DNA from: Bedellia somnulentella
Lineage: Eukaryota > Arthropoda > Insecta > Lepidoptera > Bedelliidae
Length of the DNA stretch: 64,000 nt
Assembly: GCA_963576735.1 (NCBI GenBank)
Contig: OY755187.1
Location: 8,060,001-8,124,000 of the forward strand
Direction of reading: 5' to 3'
Position numbers and translations under genes: made by a program. A model generated the notes under the pieces. The model did no database searches and was not told the origin of the DNA. It saw nothing but the letters and a program-made list of their open reading frames with translations. Positions 1 through 15,100 of the stretch are shown piece after piece. The stretch's first letter is position 1. Each line of letters begins with the position of its first letter.

Positions 1-188
1 CTCCTGCCCTGTATTCCCAGAGGATCTTGGTCCACCTCAATGATCTTCCTGTTCTGTAAAATCGCCTTGTACTCGGGTCTCATGGTTCTCAGGTCCACAC
101 TCATCAGCAGAGGAGCGGCTAGTATCGCCCATATCGCGAACTGCGTTTTGCTTTGCTCGTATGATAGACCGAAGTTTCCGATTATCAA
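1..188 (-). CDS. NAGA: GH27 exon 6, cut by the window edge
   Basis: The acceptor is TTACAG|TTGATA. The visible 188 bases encode residues 257-318. They include the [16 protein letters not shown] helix, [13 protein letters not shown] and [10 protein letters not shown], the usual end of the barrel domain. No stop or donor is seen before base 1, so this exon, or further exons, continues outside. Confidence 0.9.
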   Translation of the reverse strand, partial: MIIGNFGLSYEQSKTQFAIWAILAAPLLMSVDLRTMRPEYKAILQNRKIIEVDQDPLGIQGR

Positions 189-3100
189 CTGTAATGGAGT
201 TATGGTTTCGTTAGATCTTGTAGGAATCTGGTGCTTTTATATGAAATGTTTATTGAGAGATAGGATTTATAGATTTGAAGGTTAATTGGAATTGTTTAAA
301 AGTAATGAAATGCATGAACTTTTTGATATTCCTCCATAATATGATTGGTTCTAAAATCTTAAAGTACGAAAGTAAAGTACACATATTTTACAATGCACAT
401 CTCTTTATCATTTGCTTTTTACAATTTGTTCTGTGTATAATTTTAAACTACGTATTCTCAATAGCATCGGAAATAGATTGTTTTAACATATGGAGAGTCA
501 TACAGACAAGGATAAACTATTATATTATCTGTGCTATAAGTTACTATAAGGGACGTGTTGAATACCATTCGGTTCCAAAACCTTAGAAAGAGAATATAAA
601 GGATCTTTCTTTTTTGCAAACGCCTGTTATTTTAATCTAAATGGTAGATATAGTATTTCATTCGTATCCTCAAAATAGAATAAAACACTTTTTCTATCGC
701 TTTCACTCAATTCATATAAAATCCTTAATAGTTACCATATCGGGGTCGTTCCAATGGCCCGGGCCGGCGTTGGGCACGATGGTGTCCTGGTGGTTTCCGT
801 AGTAGTCTATGATAGACTCGACGGACGCCCACGAGTCCTGGATGTCGTCGAAGTTGCGCCACAGGTTGCAGTGCTCGATGATCGACGAGAAGTTCGGCTG
901 AATATGGTGAAATGCAGGTAAAGATGGAGTGGCAAAACAATAATTTATGTAAAACAAAAAAAAACTTTTCAAAGATGAATGTTTTTTTACAAACGGTTTC
1001 TTTTCGGTATAGAGACAAGGTAGTTTAGACTTACTCAGTATTTGTTATTCTACTGAATATCACCTAATATTTAACCAATCAAGTAATAACAACATCAAAA
1101 AAGTGAGAACAGACATTTATTTGAAATAAATGATGGCCTTTAGCAAATTCCAGTTTCGACTTCTAAACCAAATTGCGCTAATTAATAGGCGCTCTATTTG
1201 GGGTGGCTAGAGGAATATATAAATAGAGCTTGGGAAACCACATTTTACTAGCGTTATTATTTTCGACGCTCATTTGGCGAAAAAAGTGTAACGCGCTTAA
1301 AAAACATGGAGGACCAAAGCTCTTACCACACTACAATTTACACTCCCTTATCTTCAACAAAACTAACTCTAGTCCACAAACCTGCATCCCAGCGTATATC
1401 TGGTACACGGGCCAACTGCACGAGTAGACCATCTGGCGTCCGGTCAAGTTCAGCTGCCGTCCAAACTCGGGGTACCCGTGGTCCATATCACCAGGGAGGG
1501 CGTAGCACCCGTCCAACTTTACGTAGTCCACGCCCCATGACGCGAATGTTTCTGCGTCTGGTAATTAAAGGTATCAACTTAGACTGGGCAAAAATGGTGG
1601 TAAATGGGGAACAGTAGAAAATGAAACGTTTATTGGTATGCAGCTGCCAGTACATGTTTGACAGATTTGAAGTCAATCGGTAAATGGGGGTATCCGTGCT
1701 CCATATAACCGGGCAGAGCGTAGCACCCGTCCAACTTTACGTAGTCTACGCCTCATGAAGCAAATGTTTCTGCGTCTGAACAAGCATAGGGACCAAATTA
1801 GACTGGGTAAAAACGGTCCCAAATAAGGTACATTTGAAAATGAAATGTTTATGGGTGTGTGAGTGTAGCTGTTTACATTTTTGATAGATTTGAAGTCAAG
1901 CGGTAACTGTCCAGATTTACAATATCCACGCCCCATGAACCAAACAAAGATAATCAAAGACTAGGTAAAAAATCTAGGATCGTAATAGGGAACAGAGACG
2001 TAAAGACAATTTGTGTGTGAGGTGTAGTAAGTATTTTGGTAGATCTAAAGTCAATTTTCTTTATAATAAAAATATAGGTTGCTACTTTAGTACTAGTATT
2101 AAGTACTACTGTCACGTAACCATCGTGTATGGCGCGAATGATATGTACGGAAACTAGTATAGTAGTAAGTATTAATATAGTAGCCGTCAAAGAATAATTT
2201 CAGTGATACGACCGAAAAATCTTTCCCACTGGCAAATGAGCTTCTAATGACGTACTATTCCGTTGTGGAGTTACATTACAACCACACAGCTTGGAATAAC
2301 ATATCAGAGGAGTTGTGTGATTTACATATCTAGATTTCCTAAAAGATGAGTAGTATTACTTTCATTTTCATTGTAAATTTATTATATTATATACGGATAC
2401 AGGATTACACCGTGTGTGTTATTTTATTAAACCGTGTAGTGCCGGCTTAGACTTTCTACCCACAGGTGTCGTAAGACGCGACTTACAAGCGAGTGCATGG
2501 GGCATTTTTAAGTGGTTTTTTGTCGATGCGTTGGAGACCCATCACTAAAGATACTTTTATTCTACCATCTTGTCCCCTATCAACTTCCGAATGTGGCTGA
2601 GGAGTTTCTGATTCCAAAGCTCTGGCTACCCCTTTTTGGGATTTATGGCCGTGAGTGTATGTAGTTGTATAATTTAGCTGTAAGTATTCCGAACAAATAA
2701 AATAAAAATAAAATAATAATAAATATATATTTCTTTGTGTGACCAGTATTGTAATCTAAATAATGACCCAAGCAGTGTTACGCTGGTGGAATCATTTATC
2801 TCTTGTTATGAGTTTCCAATCATATTGTCTCCTATAAACGTTAGATAATTAATTCAGTAGTCTTAATGAGACGGTAAGTGATATTTTGTAATTTATTTTT
2901 TATTTTTGATGGATCACCGCATTACTTAGGAGTATGAACATTATTTTCATACTCATTAGTAGAAACGCGAAATTTCATAACAAACAAATACTGACACGTT
3001 TAAATTTTCAGTTATTTAATTATCAAATTGTTTAATTACCAGTTTGACCCTTATATATGAGATAAATGACAAATTAAAGTATTAATACTGTTCCTGTCTG

Positions 3101-6100
3101 CGCATATAAATGAGGAATGAGTAAACGGATGTTCGTGTAGATACATACAATTTGTCAATGCAACCAGTATGCAAATTTAGCGAGACTAGCTCTTTGAGCG
3201 CTTTGACAAAGGTTATTTGAAGGTATGGAATCCTACTAAGTACCTTGTAAATCTACTATACTCTCGGATATAAATACCAAAAAGAGTAGCTAAAGCGGAG
3301 TTAAAAAATGAATTGGTCACTTGGTAGGAAAAGATTATAAAACTAGAGATGGTCAGTGATGATTATAAGCCTCCAGTCACACCCCCGAACAATCGACGAT
3401 AATCTATTTGTCTACCTATATAAAATATGCAAGTGTAAACTTGTTAAGAAAGAACTAACAGCAACTAAATCAGCGAACATCTAAATGTTATTGGGTCTCG
3501 TGTGAATACAAAACTTAACTCAAATGTTCACGCCGTACATCCCCAAAGAGGTTGGCATGTATATGGCAAGGCATGTACAGCGGGCGTTTGAGTTTGAAGA
3601 CTTCTGTACATCACGTGTTGTCGCCTAATGATAAGAGTACCCACGTTTTGCTTGGACAGCATTCTCACGTGATAAAGGGCAGGATTATAGTTTATCGTTA
3701 TGTACGAAACTAACACACGACAAGTAAAACTTAGCCCCGTGGGTTTCCTCACGACGTTTGCATATTACAAATTATATTAAAACAATTAACAGGAAATTTA
3801 CGGGGATAGTCTGGATAATACTAACGATTACTGTATTGACTAGGATCACGTCAGTAATATTTTAATAATTTAATAATTCATTATATACCCACCTATACTC
3901 ACGGATGTAATACCCAGACTTTTGGGACAACAATGTTTTATGTAAATTCAGTTATAGGCAACTATAAGATAATTAAAGGGTGTTATTTAAACGGTTAGCA
4001 AAGTATTGGTATATTTGTGAGCAGAAATATTTAATTGGTAAGCTAAAATTGATAGTTGGACAGCAACTTGTGTTCAGCAAATATTAATAAATCAGTCTGC
4101 AATATATATCATTCTGAACAGCAGTATTTTTTTTTGTACAGCTGTGTATATATCAAAGCTGCAATGAGTGACCTGTAGTTAATTAAATTTTGGTTAGCAC
4201 TCAGAGAATAAGCAAAAAAATCAGTTTAGTGCCGCTAAAATTAGTCTAGCAAATAATAAATAAATATCATACTTAAAAAGCACTAAATGGGCGCATCACT
4301 TACTGATGATTCATTTATTTATTCTCTCTCAGTAAGTAGGTTACTTTTAGTATTATAGCAGAGATATTTTGATGGAATAATAAAGAAGCTTTGAAATAAG
4401 TGTGTGTGTGTGATCTTGTGTGATCTTCAGTTCAGATCTTCATCTTGTGTGATCACTAGTGTGATCTTTATATTTTTGCAGAAAAGCATTAGAAGCTGCG
4501 TTAAATACATTCTCGTGAGTTCTAGAATGCAACGAATCAACATCATTCAAAATATTATCACGCAAAACCTTGCTTTTGATCCTTTCAACCCTTTCTTGAA
4601 TTTTTCTTTAATGCGTGTGCCCAACACATGCGCACTACCACGTGATCTCCAAAAATTTCAAGAAATGCGTTTTGAATACTTTTAGCAGCATCACAAACCA
4701 ATACTTTTGGATTCCAAGAAATTTCAAAAATTTCGAATATTTTGTCCTTAAGCCCTTGAAACATCAATTTGAAGTCTTCTTTTTGTTCATTACTTGAAAC
4801 CGTTAAATATATAGGATGGAACTTGCGGTTTTGGTCCGTGGTTCCACAGACCAAAATAGGAAAACCCTGCCAAATGATTTTGTATGTGGCATCTGCATGA
4901 ACGACACTGGATTTTTTTTGAAATTTCTATCAAATATTTTGTAGAAATAATGAAACGGAAAATGGGACTTCTTTTTCAATACATACGCAAAACAATTATT
5001 TAAATTGCCATCCAAATTTAAAATATGCTATTCAGTCAAAAAAGTTGCGTGTAGAAATGTTTTCTCTGCTAACCGAATGTATAATCTTGCTGACCAAGTA
5101 ATTATTCTGCGGAGTGACTGTTTATTTTGCAGATACATAATAAAACTCGCTACTAGTTTGTGTTTAAATTACAGACCATTGTCATGATTATTTACAGAAC
5201 ACGAATTGCAGCCTGATTTTAATTATTGCTAACAAAATCTTTGTATGCTAACCTAATGATTTATTAGCGGTTATTTCTTGCTAACCTAATTTTTTAATGG
5301 CATACACAGTAATTACTTCTCATAATTAAATAGATTAATTTAAAAATGGCAAATCCGGCCACAATCAAGGTTATCAACCAAAATTAACTTTATCAGAAAA
5401 CCATTTGAATGCGAAAGCCTACTAATGACCCGATGCTTTACATTTATTTCCTTGTTTACCAATTTGAGTCCATATTAGGATAGTTTTATGACCAAATTTA
5501 AATAAGTTGCCCCAATAAGAACCTCTTATTCTCAGAGGATGATGTCATGGCAGAGGAAATTCAAACGTTGATTTTGTCATTATTTCTTAGGAAAAAAACT
5601 CTTGTACATTACATAAAATGTGTTCTAATAAATATTAACATCGGAATTGACCAACGAATATTGAACTTGTGGTCACGGACTTACTACGATCAATCCCGAT
5701 TTTAATATAACCTAGATAAGAAACCTAGATAAAGCTTCGCATGCCGAAATTTGGAGCGAAGCTAAACAAAATTAAAGATATAGCAGATTTGTTTACAATA
5801 CTCGTAGTTTCCCATAGACTTACATGGGAAACTTTACAGGGTGAACATTCCTCAGTTTAAAAAAAAATATTAAAAAAATCTCTCCGTCAAAACCTGGTCC
5901 TCGATGCCTTTGACCATCATGCAAAATTTGGTTGAGGTGAGATATACCGTTTAGGAAAAGTAAGGTTACATGCGAAATACAAAAGTCGCGGGGGTCAATG
6001 GAGCTTCGCTCCAATAAGTGTTCTAGAGTATATGTATGTATGTAAACGAACCTCCTTGCAAATGTCCCACGACCCCCGGGTACCCGGCGCAGGTGAAGTT

Positions 6101-9100
6101 GCCGTAGTCCTCGTAGATTCCGAACTTGAGACCTTTGCTGTGGACCTGTAAGGAAGGAAACGACAAATTTAGTTCTGTTTGACTTGTTTCCATTGGAAAT
6201 AACATATTGACTTGTTTCAAATTAAAACGAAAAACAGAAGTCTGGGATATATAAACAACATAACAACAAAACTATCCGCACAAATAAAGTGAATAAAATA
6301 AAGTTTTAGATCAAATAAAGTGAAGGTACGCAAAACCGCAATTTATGTGTTAACAATTCGTCATATTGAATTCTCTAACCGCAAGCCAAGTAACATGCTC
6401 CGATTTATTTATTGTTCTAAGGTTACAAAACTCGATATAACCACGACCAATTTAATGTTAGAACTAGGACTTCAATGCAGATTGCGATTGATATGAACTG
6501 AGCTGACCGAGTTAGGTAAGAGTTTTTCGGTGATTATTCCTCAATGGTAGGTTCGATCAAGACATGCGAACGAACGACACTTAGCAATGTCCACTTGATC
6601 ACTGTGCCATAGTTGGTTGAAATCGGTCGAGCCGTTCCAGAGGAGTTCGATCGCAAAGAAGTGGCCTACCCGCTTATAAGAGCAATTAATGATATGCACC
6701 GGCTACAAACGTGGGTAGTAAGCTATGTATTATAAATTTTCATCATCAGCCAATAGATATATATTTTATATTATAAAAATATTAACAGTAAACTTCAAAC
6801 TATCTCCCTGTGAAAGCCCTGTAAAAATTGGTCCATCCGTTTCAGAGATTAATAAGCTAAAAAGACAGTTGCCGTGTAGCGTCGACTTAGAATGTCACTA
6901 CCCCTTTGTGCCCATGGGTGTCGTAAGAGGTGACTAAGGGTATGGGGTGTTTTGTGTTAAGTGGTTTTTGGGCGATGTAGTTGGAAACCCATCACCAACA
7001 ATTCTTTATTTCTACCATTTTATCTCCTATCGTCTTCCAAATGTGGGTAAAGAGTTTCTGGCTCTAAAGCTCTGGCTACCCCTTTTTGGGACTTATGGCC
7101 GGGATTATATGAATGTATGTATGTAAAAGAACAGACAAAGTTGTTTTAGCATTTATATCGAGTAGAGCATTCATATGAATTTAGTTAAGTAGTTACTTTA
7201 ATATTATGAGCAGACACTTAAGTTTTATTCATCTGTATGGATGTGTAGACATGGAACTTAAGTCATATATTACGTCAATTTCCGAGATCTATAAGCAAAA
7301 TTGCTCTTATGGAGTCATTCACTCCTACACTTGTTATTTGAAAAGGTCAATGTCTCATTAAAAGTATTTGAATAATGTGTTTTTTCGGTACTTAGAAATA
7401 TTGTTATTAATCACTGGTTATTGATTTTGTTGAATATTGAATAGAGTATAAAGCAAATGTGTATTTAAGAAAGGTTCGGTTACTTCATTAAATAAACGAC
7501 AGAGATCGTTGACTTTTTATGTCCGTGAAATTGAGGATAGTATTATGAATGACATGACTAACATTTAGTAAACGTTTTCTTTAAAGTATTTACATACATA
7601 ATAGTATTTCTTCTCTTAATTTTATTTTATATATCGGGCTTCTTACGAGGAGACTAAGGGCCTGAGGCCAGGGCCCTTTTATGTTTTTCACCTGCTCGAA
7701 TTATATTTTTATTTATATTTTTTCATCCATTTTTGTCTCTAGTTTCATAATTTTCAAACATAGATAATTTTTGTGTTCTAAATCTGAAGGAGTGATACAT
7801 ACGGACACATGCTGAATGCAACTAACTTTAACTAAGATTAACTTAAGATTAATTACTGTCATTCTTTGTTCATGGATTATTGAATATTTAAAACGCTCCA
7901 GTGATAGAGAGTATGATAATATACATCTTGAAATACATCTATACTATTATTATAGAGCGTTAAAGCTTGTTACTTTGATTGTGAAAATCTACGGAAATCC
8001 TTAACAGATTATGAAAATTCATTCACAATGAGAAAGCTATACTATAAGAAGTACCTACATACATACATATAATCACGGCTATAAATACCTAGAAGGGGTA
8101 GCCAGAGCTAAGAAATTAGAAATTCCTAAACCACTTTTGGAAAGATATATAAGAAATAATAAGAAGTGCAACGTTAGGGAGAATCACGCGAAATTTTATA
8201 AAAGGTGAGCAGTGATTTAATAAGACTTAGATAAATAGACTTGAAAGATAACACTACCCGTGTAAAGCTGGGGTGGTCTATTAGCAATACAATCAAAATT
8301 ACCAGTTGCTTCCAAATTGATCACGATTTGCTCCAATTGAGATACAGCATCGTCAATCATTTAGTCATCTTTTACGATCATTATTTATATTGTGTTGAAA
8401 TAAATATTTCCTCACGCTAACATTACGTTTAAACAAATGTACTGTTCCTCTCAGTGTTGACACTATATTGTACTATTAATAATCATAGAATATCAATGAA
8501 AGAGAATGTTTCGCCTATTTATAATCAATACCAAGAAATGTAGGTGTGGGCACAAATCTCGACCTATCATTTTAGCTTTTTGAAACTATCCTGAGTGTAA
8601 CATATTTTTTATTATATTTATTATAGCTTATATTATCTGTAATAAATGGTAAAGGTAATTTTTAAAATCAGTGATCTACGCTATAACAGGATGAGTTAAA
8701 AATTATGAGCTTTTTAAGCTCAAGTGTTTAAACGATGCCATCTCTGGCCCTAATGCACCAATTTACGAAGAGTAAACCATTTAATGCTATGTCATATTTT
8801 TTCAGATCGACAATAACTATGAAATTTTCATACATTCATGATGTTTTTTTAACCCGTGTAAAACTCGGCCCGATTCCTTGGACTAAACATTTAAAAAAAA
8901 ACTCCTAATAGACACATCATCATCAAAGCTCATATACATCCTTGCAACAGAATAGCGCTCAACCCACTCGACCACAGACCCATCATCCGCTCATTAGCCC
9001 CGAGCAATCCGTGTTGACAACCGAGTCACCGCCGTTTCCTCACTCCGTTTGTTTCGCGTCACAATCCGCGATCGTGATCCGGTTGCGACAGCGCGTGAGA

Positions 9101-12100
9101 ACCGCGGACACTTTCGAAATATAGAATACGTCGGTTTACCTTTTATATGTAGATGTATCTGTGACGACAAAGCTGTATTGCAACTGTGTTGGGTCGAATT
9201 TGTGATTCCTTAGAATAGGGACGTAATTGGTAGGTGTATTAGGCAACCACGTTGGGATGATCATGTGCGCCATTATCAGGATAATGTAAAAGACAGGCTG
9301 ATTTTCTCAATCAATCTACCTATCTAGGCTAACAGTAATAATCTCAAAATGAGGCAGTCAAAGCTACGGAATCAACAATATCTTAGTCACTGTTGGTATT
9401 TAAGAATGGATAAGATGATCGATAGAGAACCGTTGTAAGAGCCAGTGTGTCATGTGGGAAGTGAGATACTGCCAGATTTTGTATGAGGCATCTGTCACTT
9501 TCTGACTTCTCATGTGATATGCGCTTTCAAAAGCCTCATGCTACTAGTGCATGATGGGATTGTTACGACATTAACCAATATAATCAATTGAAAAGAACTG
9601 TACCCTTTTTCTCCTATCATACCCACGGTAATAGCTGGGATAAGCCATTAAAAAGCCCCAAAGTTTTTATGATAGTATTAAAAGAGTTTTACGTGTTTGC
9701 AGTTTAAAGTGGTCGACCCGTACTGACATTACAGGCATATATACTGTAAGAACCCATTTAAGAGTATTTAACTAATTGTCTCCTCCGTAGCCGACCTTAA
9801 CTGACATTACACACATCATGTATGCATTTATGTAAAAGCTGTTTAACACACGGCTCAGCAATATTATCCAGTTCATCTTGATGTTCGACCTCTTTTGTTT
9901 GCGAAGGCGTGCGAACTATAGAGCCAAGGTCGCAATGTTATGTTACCTCTTTGGAATAAAAGATTGAGTTCACGACGCTTGTTGCTGAACATATTCTGTG
10001 GGTGGTTTTACTTGACTGGCGAATTATTATTTGTTGATGCAGCCTACGCCTTTGATTCAATGGAATCGCTACATCATTAAGAGCTTTGTGCGCAGACTAA
10101 CTAAAACAGTTTTCATCTTACGGATGGTTATTTTACGTAAACCATCATAATAAAATCTAAATGAAATAATATAAAATATAAAACCGAGGAGCCCATCCTG
10201 ATTTGGCCTTAGCTTAGTCCACCATGCTGTGTGGGTTGGCCAAATTATCGACTGAACCAAGGAACTTCAATCTGAAGCAGGGCAAATCATTTTTCGACAA
10301 GTATTATACGGCAATAACATCTCAATTTGATTTATGAATATTTAGTAGACATTTTCAATGTCACCAAACAATGCTATGCTCTCTGCGAGTGTGAACCTTT
10401 ATGGAAATTAATATTTACAACTTATGATAATACATTACAGGACAGTGAGACTAAATTAAAGTTTTTCTCAAGTTTTTTTTTTAAAGTTTATTTAAAAACA
10501 GTACTAAAAATTTATCATGGTATCTTTGAAAGTTACTAAGGGGGCCAATCTAGATAAATTAATAGATAAGATAACCGTTAATATTTCAAATAACTGAAAG
10601 TTTTTTAACTTTAAAAGAATATGTGATTATGATGAAAGTGTTCGAACTTATATTTAATTGTTAGTTAATAAATCAGCTGTAATTTGTTAGACAGACTATG
10701 CAATTTAACTTGACAGAATAAAAAACTTGATTAATTATGTATCTCATCTTGTAGTAGCGATTTTATTACTTAATTTGATTTAGATATTTTTATTGAATAG
10801 TTGTGTTTTGTTATTATAGGTAACATTTTAGGAACATACATATCAAAGTTGATAGTTGATTTTAAGAAATTAAATATTAATGTAATATTATTTATTTTAT
10901 GGAATACTATCTGTATCTGTAAGTGTATTAGAACTTAATAAATATTTAGTAATACTTAAAATAGATAGATAATAGTTTGATGAATAATTTTAGTTTTTAA
11001 GCAAATCAGTTTAATTTATTGGACATCTACCGAACATGTTTTTAATCCAGCAAATCTTTCCATTAATGGGTTGTCTGGAAAAGATCGCTCTTAGTGATAA
11101 GACCGCCAGTTGTACTTTGGCTTTTATACCGATCTTTTTTTGTAATTGTTGTTTTTATTTTGTAATGTGCAATAAAGAGTTTTATTATTATTATTAAATA
11201 AATTCCTATGAAACACGACGAAATGTGTACGTTATTTTTATTTAATAGGTTTGGTATGGCTTCAATTTTACTGATCATTTACATTTCAAGTAAGTATGAA
11301 GTATAAAAGAGCATGTGTGAGAAGATTGATGGGTGTAAACGAAGCTAGAGAGGTTTGTCAGGATCGTACAATGTGGCGATCGATAGTCTCTGCATACCCC
11401 AATGGGAACTATGGAGTAGGCATATGTATGTATGGTATGTTACAATTCAACCTATAATAACTAATATAGACCAAAGTGTACCGACCGACGCTCGATGGCG
11501 ACAACGAGAAGAAAAATGGATTAAATAGTAATTATATAATCACATAAAAAACTGAATACACATGAGCAAGAGTTTTAGAATTAGAAGTTCCTCCGCTACT
11601 TTTGGAAGTTGTGTGGGGAAAGGATAGCAAAATAAATAACAGGTAGTTGGTAAGGGTAAATAGTGGTCCACAGGCACATCGCCGAACAATCACTTAAAAT
11701 GCCCCAAAACCCTAAGTCCATAATTGAGACACCAATGGGAAGAAATGGGTTAGTGCGTAGTTATTCTAAACAGAAGACACTCATCATCATCATCATCATC
11801 AAAAATCAACCAATAGATGTCCACTGCTGAAAAAGGCCTCCCCTAAAGATTTCCACAACGACCGGTCCTGCGCTGCCCTCATCCAACGGCTTCCCGCGAT
11901 TTTTAACAAATCGTCGGTTCACCATGAGGGAAGCCTACCCACACATAGAAGACACTACACAGGTTTATAATAAATCAGCGCTAAATTTGCAACCCAAGCG
12001 TTGAACCCAGCCCGCGGGAACCAACTTAATTTTAATTAACAGCACTCATATTGTCTTGTTCAGCTATTGTTAACAAAATTCACACCAGTTAGGACCAAGA

Positions 12101-15100
12101 TTTCGCCATTACATATTTATCGATTGTAATCTAACGCGATTACAAGTGTTGCTTTAAAAAACTTTGTGTTTTGTATGTCCATTCATTTACTTTCAAATGC
12201 AGTTTATTGTTTTACGAATGTTAACAGTTGTGAAAAGGCTCAAGGGTGAGTGCATTATTGTGATGAAGTTAGGAAATTTTATAGACTGTTTTATTAAGGA
12301 ATGATTTGATTTACTGCTTGAAACTATTATTATGCCCAATCAGTAAAGAAGAAATACTGTTATTTGCTTTGCTTTTTTAGAGGATGCAAATGCATTTTTA
12401 ATATACAACGGGGGCAGCATAGCCGAAAAGATGTTCGACATGTACACCATATTCGTAAAAAAAAACCATCTGCTAAGCCGTACTGGTCCGCATCCAAAAA
12501 ATTATAGTGAAGTTTTTTTTCCGATTTTATCTCCGAGTTACTGTTATTAGGAGGCCTAGCACGAGCGCTATTTTATCGTCACTATAATATCGGTTAGAAT
12601 GAGATAACAGTATACGATTCTAACTAAGTACAAAAGAGATGGCTGTTTTATACCAAACGATATCTAGTTAAAAGGTCGCTCATAGTAGCTATGCTGATAG
12701 TTTTAATTTTTTAATAAACACTGTACAGGTAGGTCACAATAGGATCAAATAGTTCATGTAATGGATTCCAATGCCCTTCACCTAACGAGTTTAATTAACG
12801 AACTCAAGACAATTAAGACTTTTGAACCCATTAGCACAAATTCTTATCATTATGAACAATAAATTTTAAAATGGTTACAACACACTAAGCATTAGAAGTA
12901 ATTAATAGAAAACTGTCTAAACTTAAGTCTGCTAGAAACCATAATTAGCTAAGCAGTTAATTGAACTTCTTTTTAAATATTAATAATATAGGAATGAAAT
13001 AAGCGATAATAGCTAAATAACAAATAAGCAAACACTTGATTTATAAATATAATTATTCATACATACATATACACACGCCATTAGTTGCAATGGCAATTAG
13101 GACAGACAATTCCGAGAATCCAACATAGGCTGAATTTTCCAGGTTGGAAGATCGGTCTAACCCTACTATTTTAGTAAAACATAGAGAGTTTAAACGTTTT
13201 CGTGCAGATTTCAAGTGAGTGTGCAGAACATGAACTCAGATAGTAAAATAACTTTTGAACAATACCAATTTCGAGACATTAAATCTAAGTGGCTCGCTTC
13301 ATTTCGCCATCAATACGACCTTGGTTTGCCGAATACTTAATCTTATGTTTAAGTGATCGAAAGATAAATGATTTTTCAAAATTAATATGAATTTCAATTG
13401 CATTGTTAATCTGACCTTTCCTACTCGGTGATCAGACATGAAAATTGGCTTGACCTTATCGTTGTATATTGTACAATTTGTCTAATAGAACATTATTGCT
13501 CACATTTCTTAAAGGTTAATATTACCTATAGGTAATAAGAGTAAAAAAATATGAATATGGTATTTATATATATAATAGGAAGGACCAACTAACAAGCTCT
13601 GTGGGAAGCGCTGGGCATCAAATGTGAAAAGGTATGGGTTCGAATCACAGATAATATGATGTTCGAACGCAGAATCTGATCTACAACACTGGGTGTTTTT
13701 TTAATGGGTTTTGCCATAACGAAGTTTATAAACACGGTGTTAAATCGTCGTAAGAAGAAACACATGACAAACTTCTAGCTCGAAATATCGCAGTCAACGT
13801 GTACAACAAGTTATGTGCTCTTTCATATGTATATTTATATTATAATATATTATACTTATATTTTCCAAGCTTTTGTTCAAACGATAACTTCTGCCAACAC
13901 CTTGAGGATATACGTTATATTGAAGAAAGAGAAGAAGAAAAATAATTTATTTGGCAAAAAAAATATTACAATGTTTGAGTAACAACAAATTAAAAACATA
14001 TATCATATTGCCAAATTTGTTCTGGCTCAGCATATGTGCCTCAGCCGCGTGTCTCGCAGGACACGTCAGCTGCTGCACGCTGGTTTTCAGCCAGCACAGC
14101 CAGACAACATTAAAAAAAAAACATAAAGCTCTATGTAGCGTACGAGTATATACTTATATCAACAAAACAACTCTTTTATATGTTCTATATAATAAAACTA
14201 TTACCGTTAGAATTTATACAGTCTAAATACATTAAGACAAAAAAAATAATAAAAAAAAATAATTGTGAAATTGAAATTAGTTCAAATATTAAACATAAAA
14301 ACACAATTGTTAAGTTTTATAACTCAGCAATATCTCCGTTTCTCACCAACGACACCCTTCCATCGACCAAATAAAACAAAACCAAACTCTATTCCAATTC
14401 AAAAATAGGAAAAAGGTACATGTGAATAAAATATAATAAATATTTTATGGAAATGAGATAAACAAAATGAAAAATATAAAGTTTATATCTTGATATTAAT
14501 TTAAAATACAATACAAAATAAAATGTGAACATAAATTTATAATTTTAATATTAGAAATCTAAAATTTGTTATAGATATCATATGATAAAAGGCACAACTA
14601 TTTATTGGTATTAACACAATAAAAGGGGACTTATTTTATTAGAATATTAATAGAAGGTTTTGGTCATGAAAACCTCATGTGGGGATTATTACTAATCAAT
14701 TAAGGAAAGAAAGTGTCTAATCTATTCTATCTAATCTATTTTATTTATCGAATTTGTAAAAAATCGGTAGGGAGTGCTGACGCCACTGAGGTGTAAGAAA
14801 TAAAGGAAAGAGGAATATCGCATCTGTAGTCACTTGATACTATAGTTTGGCAGAGCGACCGAGCGATGACTGGGGGTCGCGGGATAGAGTCCTTTTTTAT
14901 TTTCCTATTTGATTAGATCAAGATCAGCCTTCGCGTCGTCGTTCCTTATGTCCAAACCGAAAACTATGTCCCTCGTCAATCCTAAAGCGAATCAACTGAA
15001 AGATTAATCAGCAAACGCATCAAAGCAGGTTAAAAGCCAACAAAGATAAGATATAACGAAGTAACATTGTTGTTTTAAAACTGTACCTAGGTCGGTAGGT

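Noticed and set aside
725..1018. Minus-strand frame overlapping exon 5 in another phase
   Set aside because: The GH27 frame with splice sites and conserved motifs is on the same strand in a different phase. This one has no motif.
1306..1617. 103-codon plus-strand frame over exon 4
   Set aside because: Antisense shadow of the GH27 exon and its flank.
5700..6012. Possible Helitron 3' end near exon 3: GGAGCTTCGCTCC hairpin followed by CTAG
   Set aside because: The base after CTAG is A, not T. No 5' TC end or body match was found, so the hairpin may be chance.
8942..9124. 60-codon plus frame in the CpG-rich island as a coding exon
   Set aside because: No homology or splice context could be supported; kept only as a composition anomaly.
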